Below are positions 9,048-18,491 of a DNA stretch of 64,000 bases, one piece after another. The translations under genes were made by a program, and so were the position numbers. A model generated the notes under the pieces. That model made no database searches and was not told where the DNA came from. It saw only the letters and a program-made list of their open reading frames with translations. Position 1 is the first letter of the stretch; the number at the start of each line of letters is the position of its first letter. The stretch comes from Duganella sp. CF458 (GTDB lineage Bacteria > Pseudomonadota > Gammaproteobacteria > Burkholderiales > Burkholderiaceae_D). The stretch spans positions 1-64,000 of the forward strand of contig NZ_FOOF01000025.1 in the NCBI RefSeq assembly GCF_900113115.1, written 5' to 3'.

Positions 9048-9123
9048 TAACTGTCGGTAGGCTTGCCTCATGGAGTTTTCCGCGCAAGAATAGCTTGAAA
9101 ACTCAGCCTTGCGGAGGCTCGCC

Positions 9124-12100
9124 GTGCTTGCGCGTTCCAGCAGCTTGTTCTGGAAACTGTTCCTGCCCATTGCCTTGCTCCTGGCCGGGTGCGGTCTGGT
9201 CATTTCGGCACTATTGCCAATCCTGATCAGCGAGAATGCGGAGCGCGATGCGGTGGACTCGGCGCAGGCCACGGTGCGCCAGTTCCTCCTGCTGCGCAAG
9301 TACTACACCGAGAACGTGGCGGCGCGTGTGCTGGCGCAGACCGATATGCGGGTCGACCCGGACTATCGCAGCAAGGAAAACGCGATCCCGCTGCCGGCCA
9401 CCATGATCCACGACCTGAGCGATTTGATGCAGGGCGGCGGCACCACGGTCAGGCTGTACAGTCCTTTTCCCTTCCCGCAGCGGCGCGAGCGCCCGGTCGA
9501 CCAGTTCGCGCGGGATGCCTGGACCTACCTGCAGAATACCCCCGACGGCGTCTTCTCCCGCACTGAAACCCTGCATGGCCGCAGCACGGTGCGGGTGGCG
9601 CTGGCCGACCGCATGAGCGCCCAGGCTTGCGTTTCCTGCCACAACAGCCATCCGCAAAGCCCCAAGACCGACTGGAAACTGGGCGACGTGCGCGGCATCC
9701 TGGAGGTCGATTCCACGCGCGAGGTGGCCAGCGCCACGCGCATCGTCAGCTGGGTCTTGTTCGCGTTCGGCACCGTGCTGGTACTGGTGGCGGTGGCGCT
9801 GCGCGTGTTCTACCAGCGCAATGTGGCGCAACCGCTGCACCGGGCGCTCGATTCGGCGCGCGCGCTGGCCGATTCGCGCGCCGGCCATGTGGCGGCGGTG
9901 CAGGCCGTGGCAAGCGGCAACCTGGACCATGATTTCACGCCGGCGCCGCTGCCGCAGCTCGACCTGGCCGGCGTGGCGCACGACGAGGCGGGCGACCTGC
10001 TGCTCTCGGTGGCGGGGCTGGCGGAGTCGCAGCGCAGCTTCGACGATGCCTTCGCCAGGATGACCGAGGCCCTGCGTGCCAGCAACCTGGCCGACCGTGA
10101 GCGCGATTGGCTCAAGTCCAGCCAGAATGAACTCAATACCGTCATGCGCGGCGAGCAGGAACTGGCCGCGCTCGGGCAACGCATCCTGGATTTCCTGGCG
10201 CAGCGCCTGCAGGCGCGCGTCGGCGCGCTGTATGTGGATGAGGGCCTGGGCGCGGGCATGTGCCTGCTGGCAGGTTATGGACTGGCGCAGGAGCGGCACC
10301 CGGCGCGGGTGGCGCCGGGCGAGGGCCTGGCGGGGCAGGCGCTCCGCGACGGCAGGCGGATGCTGGTCAGCGAGGCCCCGCCGGGCTACCTGGAAATCGG
10401 TTCCGCCCTGGGCAGTGCCGAGCCGTCCTGCGTGCTGGTGTTGCCGTTGCAGCATGGGCGCAATATGGTGGGGGTGGTGGAGCTGGGCGCCTTCCGCCGC
10501 TTCAGCGGCAACCAGCTGGCGTTGGTCGACCTGTGCGCGGAAGCGGTGGCCATCGGGCTGGAGGTGAACATCACGCGCCATCGCACGCGTTCCTTGCTGG
10601 CGGAAACGGCGCAGCAGGCGGAGGAATTGCGGGTGCAGCAGGAAGAGCTCCAGCAAAGCAATGCGGAACTGGAGGAGCGCACCGACCTGCTCGAGCGGCA
10701 GCGCGAAGAGATCCAGCGCGTCAGCGCCTACAAGAGCGAGTTCATGGCCAATATGTCGCACGAGCTGCGCACGCCCTTGAATTCCATGCTGATCCTGTCG
10801 GCCCTGCTGAAGGAGAACAAGGCGCACAACCTGAACGAGCGGCAGCTTGAATACGCGGGCACCATCCACAATGCCGGGCGGGACCTGCTGAACCTGATCA
10901 ACGATATCCTTGACCTGGCCAAGATGGAGGCGGGCAAGGTGGAGCTGAATATCGAGCCGGTGGAGCTGGCGGGATTGTGCGCCGACCTGCTGGCGCAGTT
11001 CCAGCCCCAGGCCGAGCAGAAAGGCCTGGCATTGCAGGTCGAGCGTTTGCCCGGCACGCCGGCGGCGGCGATGATGGACGGGCCGCGCGTGCAGCAGGTG
11101 CTGCGCAACCTGCTGGCCAATGCGCTCAAATTCACGCACCAGGGAAGCGTGGCATTGCGTATCTCCGTGGCGGGCGAGCAGTTGTCGTTTGCCGTCAGCG
11201 ACACGGGGATCGGCGTGCCGGCGGACAAGCAGGTGACGATCTTCGAAGCGTTCCGGCAGGCGGATGGCAGCATCAGCCGGCATTACGGCGGCACCGGGCT
11301 CGGCTTGTCGATATCGCTCCAGCTGGCGCGCACCATGGGCGGGGCGCTGCACCTGCACAGCGTGGCCGGGGAGGGCAGCACATTCACGTTCATGCTGCCA
11401 TTGCTGCCTGGCGGCGGCGCAGCGCAAGCTGACCGGCCTGGCGTTGCGGTGGCCGCGCCGGCCGGGGACGACGGCGTGCGCCGCATCCTGATCGTGGAAG
11501 ACGATCCTTTCTTCGCCAGCCTGCTGGCGGATTTCGTACACGGCCGCGGTTACACGCCGCTGGTGGCGGCCGATGGCGAGCAGGGGCTGCAACTGGCGCG
11601 GCGCGCCGCGCCGCATGCCGTTCTGCTGGACGTGATGATGGCGCGCATGGATGGCTGGGAAGTGATGCGCGAGCTGCGCGCCGATCCCCGTACCAGCCAC
11701 CTGCCGGTGCACTTCATCTCCTGCCTCGACGAGATCCAGCGGGCACGCGACCTGGGGGCGCTGGGCCTGGTGACCAAGCCGGTCAGTCCTGAACAATTGG
11801 CGCAGGTATTCGACACCATTGAGCATGCATGGGCCGGCGCGCTGAAGCGCGTGCTGGTGGTGGAAGACGACGCGAGCCAGTTAAGCAGCCTGGCCGCGCT
11901 GCTGGAGGGGCGGGAAGTGGAAGTGGTGCGCAGCAAGTCCGGCCGGGAGGCGCTCGATTTGCTGGTGCACAGCCACTTCGACTGCATGGTGCTGGACCTT
12001 GGCCTGCAAGACATGTCCGGCTATGAAGTACTGGAGGCGATGCAAGCCGCTCCCGGCTTGCGCCACCTGCCGGTGGTGATTCACTCCGGCCAGGACCTGA

Positions 12101-12624
12101 CGCGCGAGCAGCTGCGCATGTTGAACCGTTACGCGCGCAGTGTGATCATCAAGGGGGCCCACAGCCCGCAACGCCTGTTCAGCGAAGTGCAGCTATTCCT
12201 GCATAGCGTGGAGCAGGGCGGCGACGCCACCCATCAGGAAGCCTTTGCCCTTGCAGGCAGCAAGGTGCTGGTGGTGGACGACGATATGCGCAACCTGTTC
12301 TCGCTCGCCAGCCTGCTCGGCGACCGCGGGGTGCAGGTCATCGAGGCCGAAAACGGCCTGGAGGCGCTCGACAAGCTGGCGCAGGAAAGCAAGGTGGACG
12401 CGGTGTTGATGGATATAATGATGCCGCAGATGGATGGTTACGAGGCGATGCGCCGCATCCGCGCCGATCTCCGCTTCAAGGACTTGCCCATCATCGCGAT
12501 GACCGCCAAGGCAATGCCGGGCGACCATCAGCATTGCCTGGAGGCGGGAGCCAGCGATTACCTCGCCAAGCCGATCGACACCGCGCAGCTTTTATCGCTG
12601 TTGCGTGTCTGGATTAGACGCTAG
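9124..12624 (+). CDS. hybrid sensor histidine kinase with heme-type CxxCH sensor domain and three receivers
   Basis: A 1166-residue inner-membrane hybrid kinase. Order: membrane segment (about 10-33); periplasmic DUF3365/Tll0287-like domain with C169-V-S-C172-H173, a c-type heme attachment motif; second membrane segment (about 200-222); HAMP-like linker; GAF domain (about 345-485); coiled coil; HisKA with H546 in MSHELRTPLNS; HATPase; then three receivers with phospho-acceptors D836, D958 and D1097. The start is GTG 9124, with GGAGG at 9113-9117. It lies eight bases upstream of a second kinase gene, so the two form one phosphorelay operon. The sensed signal is probably redox or a small ligand; this is inferred from the heme motif. 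Confidence 0.93.
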   Translation: MLARSSSLFWKLFLPIALLLAGCGLVISALLPILISENAERDAVDSAQATVRQFLLLRKYYTENVAARVLAQTDMRVDPDYRSKENAIPLPATMIHDLSDLMQGGGTTVRLYSPFPFPQRRERPVDQFARDAWTYLQNTPDGVFSRTETLHGRSTVRVALADRMSAQACVSCHNSHPQSPKTDWKLGDVRGILEVDSTREVASATRIVSWVLFAFGTVLVLVAVALRVFYQRNVAQPLHRALDSARALADSRAGHVAAVQAVASGNLDHDFTPAPLPQLDLAGVAHDEAGDLLLSVAGLAESQRSFDDAFARMTEALRASNLADRERDWLKSSQNELNTVMRGEQELAALGQRILDFLAQRLQARVGALYVDEGLGAGMCLLAGYGLAQERHPARVAPGEGLAGQALRDGRRMLVSEAPPGYLEIGSALGSAEPSCVLVLPLQHGRNMVGVVELGAFRRFSGNQLALVDLCAEAVAIGLEVNITRHRTRSLLAETAQQAEELRVQQEELQQSNAELEERTDLLERQREEIQRVSAYKSEFMANMSHELRTPLNSMLILSALLKENKAHNLNERQLEYAGTIHNAGRDLLNLINDILDLAKMEAGKVELNIEPVELAGLCADLLAQFQPQAEQKGLALQVERLPGTPAAAMMDGPRVQQVLRNLLANALKFTHQGSVALRISVAGEQLSFAVSDTGIGVPADKQVTIFEAFRQADGSISRHYGGTGLGLSISLQLARTMGGALHLHSVAGEGSTFTFMLPLLPGGGAAQADRPGVAVAAPAGDDGVRRILIVEDDPFFASLLADFVHGRGYTPLVAADGEQGLQLARRAAPHAVLLDVMMARMDGWEVMRELRADPRTSHLPVHFISCLDEIQRARDLGALGLVTKPVSPEQLAQVFDTIEHAWAGALKRVLVVEDDASQLSSLAALLEGREVEVVRSKSGREALDLLVHSHFDCMVLDLGLQDMSGYEVLEAMQAAPGLRHLPVVIHSGQDLTREQLRMLNRYARSVIIKGAHSPQRLFSEVQLFLHSVEQGGDATHQEAFALAGSKVLVVDDDMRNLFSLASLLGDRGVQVIEAENGLEALDKLAQESKVDAVLMDIMMPQMDGYEAMRRIRADLRFKDLPIIAMTAKAMPGDHQHCLEAGASDYLAKPIDTAQLLSLLRVWIRR

Positions 12625-12632
12625 GGGAGCGC

Positions 12633-14141
12633 ATGGACCTGAACATCCCGGTGCTGCTGGTCGACGACCGACAGGAGAACCTGACGGCGCTGGAAGCCTT
12701 GCTGGAAGATATGCCGCTGCCGCTGCACCTGGTCAAGGCCATGTCCGGCCATGAAGCCTTGCGCCAGTCGCTCAGGCATGATTTCGCGGTGGTGCTGCTG
12801 GACGTGCAGATGCCCGAAATGGACGGCCTGGAGACGGCCGAACTGCTGCGTACCAACCCACGCACGCGCCACCTGCCCATCATCTTCGTCACCGCCGGCC
12901 TGCACGACCGCGTGCGCCAGTTCAAGGGCTATGAAATGGGCGCGGTGGATTTCCTCAACAAGCCGATCGAACCGGCGGTGTTGCGCAACAAGGTGGCCGT
13001 GCTGTGCGAACTGTACGCCAAGGTGCAGGAGCGCACGCAGGCCCTGCATGAATCGGAGCGGCGCCTGCGCATGGTGATCGACAGCGCCTGCGAGGCCTTC
13101 ATCGCCACCGACAGCCAGGACATCGTCACGGACTGGAACCATGCGGCGGAAGACTTGTTCGGCTGGCGCCGCGATGAAATGCTGGGCCAGCCGGCCGGCA
13201 AGGTGCTGTTGCCGCCTGCGGGGTGCAGCCAGCGTGGGCGTCACCGTACCGGGCGCGAGTTCGATGTCGAAGTGTCGCAGTGGCAGGTGCCGCAATCGCA
13301 GCCGCCCGCGTTTGCGGCGCTGGTGCGTGACATCACGCAACGCAAGGAAGCCGAGGAAGCGCGCAGTTGCGAGCTGCGCCAGGCCCTGCAGCAGATCGTC
13401 GAGCAGGAAAAAATGGTGGCGCTGGGCAGCATCGTGGCCGGCGTGGCGCACGAATTGAATACGCCGGTCGGCAACCTGGTGTTGCTGGCATCGACGCTGC
13501 GCGACCGGGTGGGCGAACTTGCCGGCAATGCGCTGGCCGGCAAGTTGACGCGCTCCTGCCTGGTGCAGGCGGCCGGCGAATGCCGCGAAGCGAGCGAAGT
13601 GCTGATCCGCAGCGCGGACCGGGCGCGCGAATTGATCGAAAGCTTCAAGAACGTGGCGGTGGACCAGACCAGCCAGCGCCGCCGCCAGTTCGACCTGCAG
13701 ACCTGCCTGCACGATATCCTGGTCACGCTGGGGCGCATGATGCGGCAGGCGAATGTGACGGCGGAACTGCAGGTGCCGCCCGGCGTGCTGATGGATTCCT
13801 ACCCGGGGCACCTGGAGCAGATCCTCAACAACCTGATCGTCAACTCCATCCTGCACGGCTTTGAGGGGCGCGGCTGCGGCAAGGTGTCGATTGCAGCCAG
13901 CGTGGCGGGCGACCATGTGCGGCTGGTCTACAGCGACGACGGGGTCGGCATCGCGCCGGAGCTGCAGCAGAAGATCTTCGAACCCTTCTTCTCCACCAAG
14001 GTCGGCGCCGGCGGTTCCGGGCTCGGCATGTACATCGTGAACAACCTGGTGAGCGGGGCGTTGCAAGGCAGCGTGAGCCTGAGCAGTGCGCCGGGGCAGG
14101 GCGTCCGGTTCGAGTTCAGCCTGCCGCTGGCGCCTGCCTGA
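12633..14141 (+). CDS. response regulator-PAS-histidine kinase
   Basis: A 502-residue soluble protein. An N-terminal receiver has D57 in VVLLDVQMPEMDG and the conserved K110. A PAS domain follows (about 137-240), then a HisKA helix with H273 in VAGVAHELNTPVG, then a HATPase with GGSGLGMYIVNNLV. The layout suggests it receives phosphate from the hybrid kinase encoded just upstream and modulates its own kinase output. It has no DNA-binding domain, so the final effector is elsewhere. Its ribosome binding site overlaps the preceding stop region (GGGAG). Confidence 0.92.
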   Translation: MDLNIPVLLVDDRQENLTALEALLEDMPLPLHLVKAMSGHEALRQSLRHDFAVVLLDVQMPEMDGLETAELLRTNPRTRHLPIIFVTAGLHDRVRQFKGYEMGAVDFLNKPIEPAVLRNKVAVLCELYAKVQERTQALHESERRLRMVIDSACEAFIATDSQDIVTDWNHAAEDLFGWRRDEMLGQPAGKVLLPPAGCSQRGRHRTGREFDVEVSQWQVPQSQPPAFAALVRDITQRKEAEEARSCELRQALQQIVEQEKMVALGSIVAGVAHELNTPVGNLVLLASTLRDRVGELAGNALAGKLTRSCLVQAAGECREASEVLIRSADRARELIESFKNVAVDQTSQRRRQFDLQTCLHDILVTLGRMMRQANVTAELQVPPGVLMDSYPGHLEQILNNLIVNSILHGFEGRGCGKVSIAASVAGDHVRLVYSDDGVGIAPELQQKIFEPFFSTKVGAGGSGLGMYIVNNLVSGALQGSVSLSSAPGQGVRFEFSLPLAPA

Positions 14142-14156
14142 GCCGCCGCCCGCGCC

Positions 14157-15014
14157 TTATTCATCGCTGTAGATCTTCCCGCCGAATTTCAGGGCGCTGT
14201 GCTCGCGCTGCGATTGCAGCAAGGGATAGAACATCTGCTTGTCCCAGCGCTCGGCGCCGAACAGCCGGTCGTCGCGCAGGCCGAATTCGGCCGGGTAGCG
14301 GCGCGTAATGTGGGCGGTGCCGAACAACACGTCCCAGAAGAACAGCAGGTTGCCGAAGTTGCCCTTGTAATGGCCGATGCCGTCGGCGTTGGTGATGGCG
14401 TGATGGGCGCGGTGCGTGGCCGGGGTGGAGATGGTGCGCTCCACCAGCCACATCAGGGGGCGCAGGGCCCGGATCCGGTACAGCGGCTCGTCCCAGGCCC
14501 AGGCGCAGTGGGCGCCGAGGATCACGGCCTGCTTGACGACGACGTAGGCGAAATACATCCAGCCGCAACCCAGGTAGACCATGGCGCCGGAGAACCAGAT
14601 GCCGGGCATCATCAGGTAGTAAAAGAAGTTGTTGCGGTAGGTGATGCGGATGCTCATGTAGGAAGCCGAGTGGTGGGCGCGGTGCAGCGGCCACAGTCGC
14701 GGCGAATGCGAGATGCGGTGCCACCAGTACTGGCTCATGTCGTCGCCCACCAGCAGCAGTCCGGCCCAGGCCCACCAGGGCAGTCCGGCCCAGGCGTTGC
14801 GCAGGCCCGGCGCCAGCCACTGGCCCAGCGCGCTGGCGCCGAACAGGATCAGCGGCTGGGTGATGGCCAGCAGGCTGACTGCCATCAGCACTTCCAGCGC
14901 AGTATCATTGGCGCTGGCACGTACCGTGTCGCGGTAGCGCCGGCTCGCGAATTCAGCCAGGGCCAGGCCCGCAACGACCAGTGCCAGCAGCGTGTACATC
15001 ATGTTGTTGTCCAT
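14157..15014 (-). CDS. sterol desaturase/fatty acid hydroxylase family protein
   Basis: A 285-residue membrane di-iron enzyme of the fatty acid hydroxylase superfamily. Histidine boxes are visible: HRISHSPRLWPLHRAHHS in the middle and THRAHHAIT later, plus a QYWWH motif. Four to five hydrophobic helices flank them. The family hydroxylates or desaturates lipid chains; the substrate is unknown. The start is ATG 15014, with AAAGGAGACC upstream. It diverges from a Crp/Fnr regulator gene across 83 bases, and that protein may control it. Confidence 0.88.
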   Translation of the reverse strand: MDNNMMYTLLALVVAGLALAEFASRRYRDTVRASANDTALEVLMAVSLLAITQPLILFGASALGQWLAPGLRNAWAGLPWWAWAGLLLVGDDMSQYWWHRISHSPRLWPLHRAHHSASYMSIRITYRNNFFYYLMMPGIWFSGAMVYLGCGWMYFAYVVVKQAVILGAHCAWAWDEPLYRIRALRPLMWLVERTISTPATHRAHHAITNADGIGHYKGNFGNLLFFWDVLFGTAHITRRYPAEFGLRDDRLFGAERWDKQMFYPLLQSQREHSALKFGGKIYSDE

Positions 15015-15097
15015 GTTCCGGGTCTCCTTTGGCCACCATGATGCAGGGCAGCGCCGGCAAAGATTGTTCAATTCCGGGCAATTCAGGATTATTTTGC

Positions 15098-15775
15098 ATG
15101 CAGATATTCTTCGACAACCCCTGGTTCGCCCGCCTGCCGGCAGCGCAAGCCCAAGCCTTGCTGGCGGTGGCGCGCAGCGTGCGCCTGGTACAGGGGGAAG
15201 TGCTCTACCTGCAGGGGGACACGGCAGCCGGGGCGCAGGACGGACTGTGGGGCGTGGTGCGCGGCGCGGTGCGCCTGTCGGTCATGCATGCGGACGGCAG
15301 CGAGGCCATCGTGACCATGGCGGAAGCGGGCAACTGGTTCGGCGAAACGGCCCTGCTGGCGGACTTGCCGCGCAGTGCGACCGCGACGGCGCACGCAGAC
15401 ACGGAGCTGCTGGCGGTCAGCGCCGAACGCTTCGCGGCCCTGATGCAGGACGTGGTGTTTGCCAACGCCATGGCGCGCCTGGAAGGGGAGCGGCTGCACG
15501 CTGCGTTCGGCCTGATTGCCGACATGGCGATGTACAGCACCTGCACGCGCCTGGCGCGGCGCCTGTTGATGATGGCGCACGGCGACCTGACCCAGGCGGC
15601 GAGCGCGCGCAGCACCATCGCCGCCTCGCAGGACCAGATCGCGATGATGCTGGGCGTCGGCCGCACTACCCTGAACCGGGAATTGCAGGCGCTGGCCGGT
15701 TGCGGCGCGATCGCCCTGCGCTATGGCCAGATCGAGCTGCTCGACCTGGAAGCGCTGCGCGCGGCGGCGGCCTGA
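15098..15775 (+). CDS. Crp/Fnr family transcriptional regulator
   Basis: A 225-residue regulator. The cyclic-nucleotide-binding beta-roll spans about residues 15-130 (GEVLYLQGD, then AEAGNWFGETALLADLPRSA). A long dimer helix follows, then a winged helix-turn-helix (about 160-215) with ASQDQIAMMLGVGRTTLNRELQAL. No FNR-type cysteine cluster is seen at the N terminus, so it is not an oxygen-sensing FNR; the ligand is unknown. It diverges from the sterol desaturase-like gene. Confidence 0.9.
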   Translation: MQIFFDNPWFARLPAAQAQALLAVARSVRLVQGEVLYLQGDTAAGAQDGLWGVVRGAVRLSVMHADGSEAIVTMAEAGNWFGETALLADLPRSATATAHADTELLAVSAERFAALMQDVVFANAMARLEGERLHAAFGLIADMAMYSTCTRLARRLLMMAHGDLTQAASARSTIAASQDQIAMMLGVGRTTLNRELQALAGCGAIALRYGQIELLDLEALRAAAA

Positions 15776-15782
15776 CAGCGCA

Positions 15783-16706
15783 TCACTGGCGCGGCATTTC
15801 CGTGCCGGCCAGTTGTGCCAGGATTTCGCGCGCCGCCTGCAGCACGCGCTGCGCCCCTGGCGACAGGGTGCGCCCGCGCAAGCGGATGGTGGCAATGTCG
15901 GCCCACAGCGGCGGCAGCGGCACCTGCACCTGTGCCAGCCGGCCCTCGGCGGCCGCTTCGGCCAGCGCCGCATGACTGGAAATCAGCAGTAAATCGCTTT
16001 CGGCCACCACGTCGACCAGGGTGTGCACGCTGTCGCAACTGAGCATGATCGGCAGGTCGCGCCCGGGCGGCAGGCGGAACAACTTGTTCATCTGCGTCAT
16101 CAGCACTTCGGGAATGGTGGGCGCCGCCATGCCGTAGGGCAGCAGCTCGGGCGGGGTGACGTCATCCCGTCCGAGCAGCGGGTGGCCGGGGCGGCAGTAG
16201 ATGCCGCCGTACTGGCGGCATTCGTGGGTGATGATCAAGTCTTCGGCCGGTTCGATCAGGCGCACGTCGGACATGAAGAATTCCATTTCTTCGCCGCGCA
16301 GGTGGTCCAGCAGGTAGGTCGAAGTATTGATGGTCACCGACAGGCTGATGCCCGGCTGGTCGGTGCGTACCTGGCGCAGCATGCGCGGCAGCAGGGCGCC
16401 CGAATGCAGGGGGCCGATGCCGAAGGCCACGTGGCCGCTGTCGCCATTTCGCAACAAGGACAAATCATGTTCCATGTTGCGTACATCAAACAGTAAGCGC
16501 CGCGCGTGGTTGAAGAAGGCGGCCCCGGCCACCGTCACCGCCACGTTGCGGTTGCCGCGGTCGAACAGCAGGAAGCCCAGCTCGTCCTCCAGGGTCTGCA
16601 CGGCGCGCGACAGGGCGGGTTGGCTGATGCTGATCTTCTCGGCCGCCCGGACGAAATTGCCTTCGTCGGCGACCGCCAGGGCGTAACGCAAGCGCTTGAA
16701 ATCCAT
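15783..16706 (-). CDS. LysR family transcriptional regulator
   Basis: A 307-residue LysR regulator. The N-terminal winged helix-turn-helix spans residues 1-60 (MDFKRLRYALAVADEGNF, ISISQPALSRAVQTLEDELG). It is followed by the periplasmic-binding-protein-like inducer domain. The start ATG 16706 is set by a GAGGA site. It is transcribed away from the aldehyde dehydrogenase and DUF1302/DUF1329 genes, the usual arrangement for a regulator of that divergent unit. Confidence 0.92.
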   Translation of the reverse strand: MDFKRLRYALAVADEGNFVRAAEKISISQPALSRAVQTLEDELGFLLFDRGNRNVAVTVAGAAFFNHARRLLFDVRNMEHDLSLLRNGDSGHVAFGIGPLHSGALLPRMLRQVRTDQPGISLSVTINTSTYLLDHLRGEEMEFFMSDVRLIEPAEDLIITHECRQYGGIYCRPGHPLLGRDDVTPPELLPYGMAAPTIPEVLMTQMNKLFRLPPGRDLPIMLSCDSVHTLVDVVAESDLLLISSHAALAEAAAEGRLAQVQVPLPPLWADIATIRLRGRTLSPGAQRVLQAAREILAQLAGTEMPRQ

Positions 16707-16730
16707 GAAAAATCCTCTAGTATGCGGAAT

Positions 16731-16758
16731 ATGCATTGTGCGGATAAATACAATGCAT
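16731..16758. promoter_or_regulatory. inverted repeat in the LysR/aldehyde dehydrogenase divergent region
   Basis: ATGCATTGT at 16731-16739 is perfectly inverted as ACAATGCAT at 16750-16758, with a ten-base spacer. It lies 25 bases upstream of the LysR start and about 80 bases before the aldehyde dehydrogenase start. A TGCGGA hexamer is also repeated directly at 16723 and 16739. The position fits a LysR-type binding site, but no binding evidence exists here. Confidence 0.55.
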
Positions 16759-16836
16759 TGGACGAATAGTAGTGTCAAACACATACTCGTTTCAACGACA
16801 GCGTTAATAAAACGCGGCGCAACTGGAGACACTGTG

Positions 16837-18294
16837 ATGAAAGTTCAGGAATTCGACCCTGCCGTCGTAGGACGCGGCGCGTCCTCTCTGCTTGACGTGC
16901 TGGAAGTGCAGCGCGCGGCCTTCAATGCCGACATGGTGCCGGCGGCCGCGCTGCGGCGCGAGCGGCTCGACCGCCTGCAGGCGATGGTGGCCGACAACGA
17001 GCCGGCCATCCTGGCCGCGATCGACAGCGACTTCGGCGGCCGCGCGCGGCAGGAGATGGTGCTGACGGAACTGTTCGTCGTGTTGTCGGCCATCCGCCAG
17101 CAGCGCCGCAAGCTGGGACGCTGGATGCGCCCGCGCCGCGTGGCGACGCCGCTGCACATGCTGCCCGGTTCGAGCCGGATCATGCCGCAGCCGCTGGGCG
17201 TGATCGGCAATATCGTGCCGTGGAATTACCCTTGCCAACTGGCGCTGGTGCCGGCGGCGGCGGCGCTGGCGGCCGGCAACCGCGTGATGATCAAGCCAAG
17301 CGAATTGACGCCGGCTTTTTCGCGCCTGCTGGCGCAACTGGCAGCGCAGTATTTCAGCCCGGCGGAACTGGCCGTGGTGGAAGGCGGCGTGGAGGTCAGC
17401 CGTGATTTTGCCGCGCTGCCGTTTGACCATCTGATTTTCACCGGCTCCACCGCGGTAGGGCGCCAGGTGGCTGTCGCCGCGGCGCATAACCTGACGCCGG
17501 TGACGCTTGAGCTGGGCGGCAAATCGCCCGCCATCATCGATGAGAGTTGCGACCTGGCCGAATCGGCGCCGCGCCTGGCGTTCGGCAAATTGTTCAATGC
17601 CGGCCAAACCTGCGTGGCGCCCGATTACGCGCTGGTGCCGCGCGCGCGCGTCGAGGAGTTCGTGCGCGAAGTCAGCGCGGCGGCGGCGGCCATGTATCCC
17701 CGGTTTGCCGGCAACGAGCAGTACACCAGCATCATCAGTGAGCGCCATCACGCGCGCCTGCAGCAGCTGGTGCAGGATGCCGAGCAGCAGGGCGCACGCG
17801 TGGTGCACATTGGCGCTGGTGCTGGTGCCGGCGCAGCGGGGCAGGCCGGCGAGCGGCGCATGGCGCCGGTGCTGCTGCTGGACGTGACGCCCGAGATGGC
17901 GGTGATGCGCGAAGAGATCTTCGGTCCGCTGCTGCCGGTGGTGCCGTACGACACGCTGCAGCAAGCCATCGCCTTCATCAACCAGCGCGAGCGCCCGCTG
18001 GCGCTGTACTGGTTCGGCAAGGAGCGTCGCAACTGCACCAAGGTGCTGCACTCGACCATCTCCGGCGGCGTGACCATCAACGACGCGCTGTGGCATGCGG
18101 CGCAGGAAAACCTGCCCTTTGGCGGCGTGGGCGCCAGCGGCACGGGCGCCTATCACGGCGAGCATGGCTTCCTGGCGTTCTCCAAGCAAAAGCCGATCTA
18201 CCGGCAGGCGCGCCTGAACGGCTTCGGCCTGTTCCGCCCACCGTACGGCCGCGTCTTTGACACGCTGGCCGATTTCCTGAAACGCCATATGTAA
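16837..18294 (+). CDS. aldehyde dehydrogenase (coniferyl aldehyde dehydrogenase-like)
   Basis: A 485-residue NAD(P)-dependent aldehyde dehydrogenase. NAD-binding IGNIVPWNYPCQLALVPAAA, FTGSTAVGRQV, the general-base glutamate in LELGGKSPAII, and the catalytic cysteine in FNAGQTCVAPDY are all present. The N-terminal FNADMVPAAALRRERLDRL and short overall length match the coniferyl-aldehyde/fatty-aldehyde class. The start is ATG 16837, with GGAG 12 bases before it. It probably supplies aldehyde oxidation for the compound handled by the downstream DUF1302-RND genes, which is an inference. Confidence 0.88.
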   Translation: MKVQEFDPAVVGRGASSLLDVLEVQRAAFNADMVPAAALRRERLDRLQAMVADNEPAILAAIDSDFGGRARQEMVLTELFVVLSAIRQQRRKLGRWMRPRRVATPLHMLPGSSRIMPQPLGVIGNIVPWNYPCQLALVPAAAALAAGNRVMIKPSELTPAFSRLLAQLAAQYFSPAELAVVEGGVEVSRDFAALPFDHLIFTGSTAVGRQVAVAAAHNLTPVTLELGGKSPAIIDESCDLAESAPRLAFGKLFNAGQTCVAPDYALVPRARVEEFVREVSAAAAAMYPRFAGNEQYTSIISERHHARLQQLVQDAEQQGARVVHIGAGAGAGAAGQAGERRMAPVLLLDVTPEMAVMREEIFGPLLPVVPYDTLQQAIAFINQRERPLALYWFGKERRNCTKVLHSTISGGVTINDALWHAAQENLPFGGVGASGTGAYHGEHGFLAFSKQKPIYRQARLNGFGLFRPPYGRVFDTLADFLKRHM

Positions 18295-18491
18295 TGGCTT
18301 AGTGCATGCAAGTTCAGGCAGTTCCTCCGCACGCGATGAAATGTTAGGCTAGCTTGCCAGCGGCATAGACGCCAATGGCAATGTGCAGAAGATGATTCGC
18401 GTGAGGAGTTTAAGCAGTTAAGCAGTTGAGCAGTTGAGCAGTCAAATAAGTCTGTATAAAAAGCTGTAAAAAACCATTAGGAGACACTAGG
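18295..18491 (+). other. intergenic region with 8-bp tandem repeats before the DUF1302 gene
   Basis: A 197-base gap. It contains four 8-bp tandem copies of AGCAGTT(A/G), the last degenerate, at 18413-18444. An AT-rich stretch (TGTATAAAAAGC) and the AGGAGA ribosome binding site of the next gene follow. The repeats sit where a promoter or leader would be. Confidence 0.6.
18413..18444 (+). repeat. four tandem 8-bp repeats
   Basis: Units read AGCAGTTA, AGCAGTTG, AGCAGTTG and AGCAGTCA. They lie 48 bases upstream of the DUF1302 start codon. Copy number could change by slippage and so alter spacing in the leader. Confidence 0.85.

Noticed and set aside
9211..11826. An 870-codon minus-strand open frame under the hybrid kinase
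   Set aside because: It has no motif or start signal. The plus-strand frame holds complete kinase and receiver motifs.
18413..18444. CRISPR array
   Set aside because: The units are 8 bp and directly tandem without spacers, and no cas gene is present.
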